The notes under the pieces were generated by a model that saw nothing but the letters and a program-made list of their open reading frames with translations, ran no database searches and was not told the DNA's origin. From an uncultured Clostridia bacterium (GTDB taxonomy: Bacteria > Bacillota > Clostridia > TANB77 > CAG-508), in assembly GCA_934167445.1 (NCBI GenBank), contig CAKPKJ010000005.1:1-64000 (forward strand): 64,000 nt of DNA. The letters are read 5' to 3'. Every line of letters starts with the position of its first letter. Position 1 is the first letter of the stretch. The position numbers and the translations under genes are program-made. Below, piece after piece: positions 62,173 through 64,000 of the stretch.

Positions 62173-62207
62173 AAAAAAGTCTCTGTTTTTATAACAGAGG
62201 CTTTTTT
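62173..62207 (+). terminator. Terminator of the 61794 gene
   Basis: A stem of about 15 bp (62173-62187 with 62193-62207) ends in a T-run on the plus strand. Confidence 0.85.
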
Positions 62208-62243
62208 ATTTGCTTTATTTAGTTTTATTAATTCTGTTTTATA

Positions 62244-63689
62244 TTATTTAGCATCGAAATTTTCTAAACTTCTTTCAGCTAATTTCATATATCTTTCTTT
62301 TTTATCTTTTATTTTCTTACCTTCTAATTCTGGCAAAATCCCAAAATTAGCATTCATTGGTTGGAATTTTTTATTTGGCGTAGATATGTATTTAGCCAAT
62401 GCTCCTATTACTGTATTTTCAGAAAAAGTAATTTTCGCATTTTTAGCTATTTGTAATATTTCTTTTAATTCCGCTTCTTTTGTAACACTTTGTATTTCTT
62501 TTTTATTATTTTCACCTTGAACATTTTTATATCTTGCACAAGCATTTAAAGCTGCAACTAATCCAGACGAAATTGATTCTACATAACCTTCTACACCTGT
62601 TATTTGTCCTGCAAAATATATATTGGTGTTTGATTTCAAATTATATGTTTCGTCTAACAAATTGCTTGAATTTATATATGTATTTCTGTGCATTACACCA
62701 TATTTCACAAATTCTGTATTTTCCAGACCCGGTATCATGCTAAACACTCTTTTTTGTTCTCCAAATTTTAAATTTGTTTGAAATCCTACCAAATTGTATA
62801 TACTTGCTTGTTTGTCATCTTGACGCAATTGAACAAGTGCATATGGCCTTTTACCTGTTCTTGGGTCGTCAAAACCAACTGGTTTTAACGGTCCAAATCT
62901 TAATGTGTCAATTCCTCTTTTAGCCATTATTTCTACTGGCATACATCCTTCAAATATTTCTTTTTTCTCAAAATCATGTAATGTAACAACCTCTGCATTT
63001 ACAAGTTCATTCCAAAATTTTTCGTATTCTTCTTGGTCCATTGGAAGGTTTATATAACTTTGTTCTTTTCCTTTTTGTTTTTCTAGTCTTTCTTTCCATT
63101 CTTCTATAGTTTCATCTTTTTTCTTTTCTTGACTATATCTATCACCATAAAAAGCAATATTAAAATCTATACTTTCTTTACTAACAATTGGAGCAGCTGC
63201 ATCATAAAAATACAGCTTATCTTCACCTGTTAGTTCTGAAATTTGTTTCGCTAAACCATCAGAAGTTAATGGCCCTGTAGCAATTATAACAATTCCATCT
63301 TCTGACATTTGTTTAATATCTGTAATTTCTTTATTTATTACTTCTATTAATGGATTTTTATTAATTATGTCTGTAACCTTTTGTGAAAAAATATCTCTAT
63401 CAACTGCAAGAGCTTGGCCTGCAGCAACACTTGTTTCATCTGCTACTTTTATTAAAAGTGAGTCTAATCTTCTAAGTTCTTCTTTTAACAATCCACACGC
63501 ATTTGTCAAAAGATTAGATTTAAAAGAATTGCTACAAACTATTTCAGCTAAATTTTTATTAGAATGTGCAGGTGAAAATTTTTCTGGTTTCATTTCATAT
63601 AGTTTTACTTTTATTCCTTGTTTAGTTATTTGATATGCCGCTTCGCTTCCAGCTAGCCCTCCACCTATTACAGTTATATAATCTTTCAT
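62244..63689 (-). CDS. trmFO: Folate-dependent tRNA (uracil-54-C5)-methyltransferase TrmFO
   Basis: Flavoprotein that makes 5-methyluridine at position 54 of tRNA, using methylene-tetrahydrofolate. It starts with the FAD motif VIGGGLAGSEAAYQI, then MKPEKFSPAHSNKNLAEIVCSNSFKSN, and later FEGCMPVEIMAKRG, the motif with a catalytic Cys. The C-terminal YFAGQITGVEGYVESISSG is typical. I choose the ATG at 63689, which follows GGAGGAAG. Length is about 481 residues; family members usually have 430-450. Confidence 0.94.
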   Translation of the reverse strand: MKDYITVIGGGLAGSEAAYQITKQGIKVKLYEMKPEKFSPAHSNKNLAEIVCSNSFKSNLLTNACGLLKEELRRLDSLLIKVADETSVAAGQALAVDRDIFSQKVTDIINKNPLIEVINKEITDIKQMSEDGIVIIATGPLTSDGLAKQISELTGEDKLYFYDAAAPIVSKESIDFNIAFYGDRYSQEKKKDETIEEWKERLEKQKGKEQSYINLPMDQEEYEKFWNELVNAEVVTLHDFEKKEIFEGCMPVEIMAKRGIDTLRFGPLKPVGFDDPRTGKRPYALVQLRQDDKQASIYNLVGFQTNLKFGEQKRVFSMIPGLENTEFVKYGVMHRNTYINSSNLLDETYNLKSNTNIYFAGQITGVEGYVESISSGLVAALNACARYKNVQGENNKKEIQSVTKEAELKEILQIAKNAKITFSENTVIGALAKYISTPNKKFQPMNANFGILPELEGKKIKDKKERYMKLAERSLENFDAK

Positions 63690-63699
63690 TTCTTCCTCC

Positions 63700-63818
63700 A
63701 ATGATTTTGGGGACGGAGCAAAAAATCATTTTTATTTTTTGCTTATTCACCCCCAAAAAATTTCACTTTCCTTACTTGCTTTTTTAAAATGATTTTTTGC
63801 TCCGTCCCCAAAATCATT
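63700..63818. repeat. 33-bp perfect inverted repeat, REP/MITE-like
   Basis: The arms at 63700-63732 and 63786-63818 are perfect reverse complements with a 53-base AT-rich loop. Each arm holds GGGGACGGAGC, a very GC-rich core for this genome and a pattern seen in REP-like elements of Firmicutes. The right arm contains the stop codon of the SNF2 gene; the left arm ends 10 bases before the trmFO start. It may also act as a terminator. No transposase gene is nearby. Confidence 0.8.
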
Positions 63819-63999
63819 CAAACAAGTTCATTATTTCGTCTTTAGATAATTGGTTTATAAATTTTGCTTTTGTATCTAGCATATTATTTGCTAATGTTGC
63901 CTTTCTTTCTTGTAATTCATATATTTTTTCTTCTATTGAATTTTTCGTTATTAATTTATATACTTGTACATTGTTTTTTTGTCCTATTCTATATGCTCT
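63814..63999 (-). CDS. SNF2-family helicase, C-terminal end (partial)
   Basis: The last 61 codons of a minus-strand gene running off the right edge. It opens with R-A-Y-R-I-G-Q, motif VI of SWI2/SNF2 DNA-dependent ATPases, then VQVYKLITKNSIEEKIYELQ, a standard SNF2 C-terminal helix, and ends LSKDEIMNLFE with a TGA at 63814-63816. The stop lies inside the right arm of the inverted repeat, suggesting that the element was inserted at or extends the gene end. The catalytic core lies outside the window. Confidence 0.88.
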   Translation of the reverse strand, partial: RAYRIGQKNNVQVYKLITKNSIEEKIYELQERKATLANNMLDTKAKFINQLSKDEIMNLFE

Positions 64000-64000
64000 G

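Overview
The window looks like a chromosome segment of an anaerobic, low-GC Gram-positive bacterium of the Clostridia, probably uncultured. The evidence is the strongly AT-rich sequence, the spoIIGA-sigE-sigG-ylmC cluster behind ftsA/ftsZ, Spo0A, a SpoIVFA/SpoIVFB-like pair, pyruvate formate-lyase and a firmicute-type str operon. I cannot name the species. Most genes lie on the minus strand.

Layout. 1-640: three tandem consensus promoters read off the left edge, as before an rRNA operon. 641-10387 (minus): murA, ftsQ/divIB, two DUF881 genes, sbp, ftsA, ftsZ, a terminator, then spoIIGA, sigE, sigG, ylmC/ymxH. 10458-20295: an unrecognised higher-GC gene, asnS, an M23 peptidase, an XRE regulator, pflB-pflA, and a Cd/Zn ATPase with its CadC-type repressor and two operators. 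20470-29116: a YD-G repeat protein, an S1-domain protein, two pseudouridine synthases, a GT-C-like membrane protein, a two-OB-fold SSB and a YlxY-like deacetylase homologue. 29288-38960: a Cys-rich protein, an Rpn nuclease, a pilin-like protein with a GC-rich lectin-like end, dus, rodA, minE, minD and a second pilin-like protein. 39061-46519: SpoIVFB/SpoIVFA-like pair, Spo0A, YigZ, a BaiN-like flavoprotein and a YnbB-like lyase. 46717-53677: a large thioester adhesin, a D,D-carboxypeptidase, ACP and PlsX. 53820-58671: tuf, fusA, rpsG, rpsL with two matching RNA hairpins. 58880-64000: a repeat protein, a coiled-coil protein, an orphan small gene, trmFO, a 33-bp inverted repeat and the end of a SNF2 helicase.

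Main observation. Five conserved genes (murA, sigE, sigG, ylmC/ymxH and the spoIVFA-like M23 gene) are each broken by one extra base. In all five that base is a C directly in front of a conserved Gly codon, so the zero frame meets an in-frame CGG and the true protein continues in the +1 frame with GGN = Gly. Each full-length gene has length 3n+1 and gives a family-sized product. In a hand scan of all other coding regions I found only one further in-frame CGG, in the atypical higher-GC gene at 10496-11182. Five independent C-before-GG insertions at conserved glycines are hard to explain as random decay or sequencing error. I infer that CGG acts in this organism as a +1 frameshift signal (CGGN decoded as Gly, or a stall at an unassigned CGG). 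Four of the five genes are sporulation-linked; the fifth, murA, encodes a central cell-wall enzyme.

Functionally the window joins division and envelope synthesis, the sporulation sigma cascade, fermentation, metal efflux, surface proteins and core translation genes. No tRNA, rRNA, CRISPR array or transposase gene is seen inside the window.
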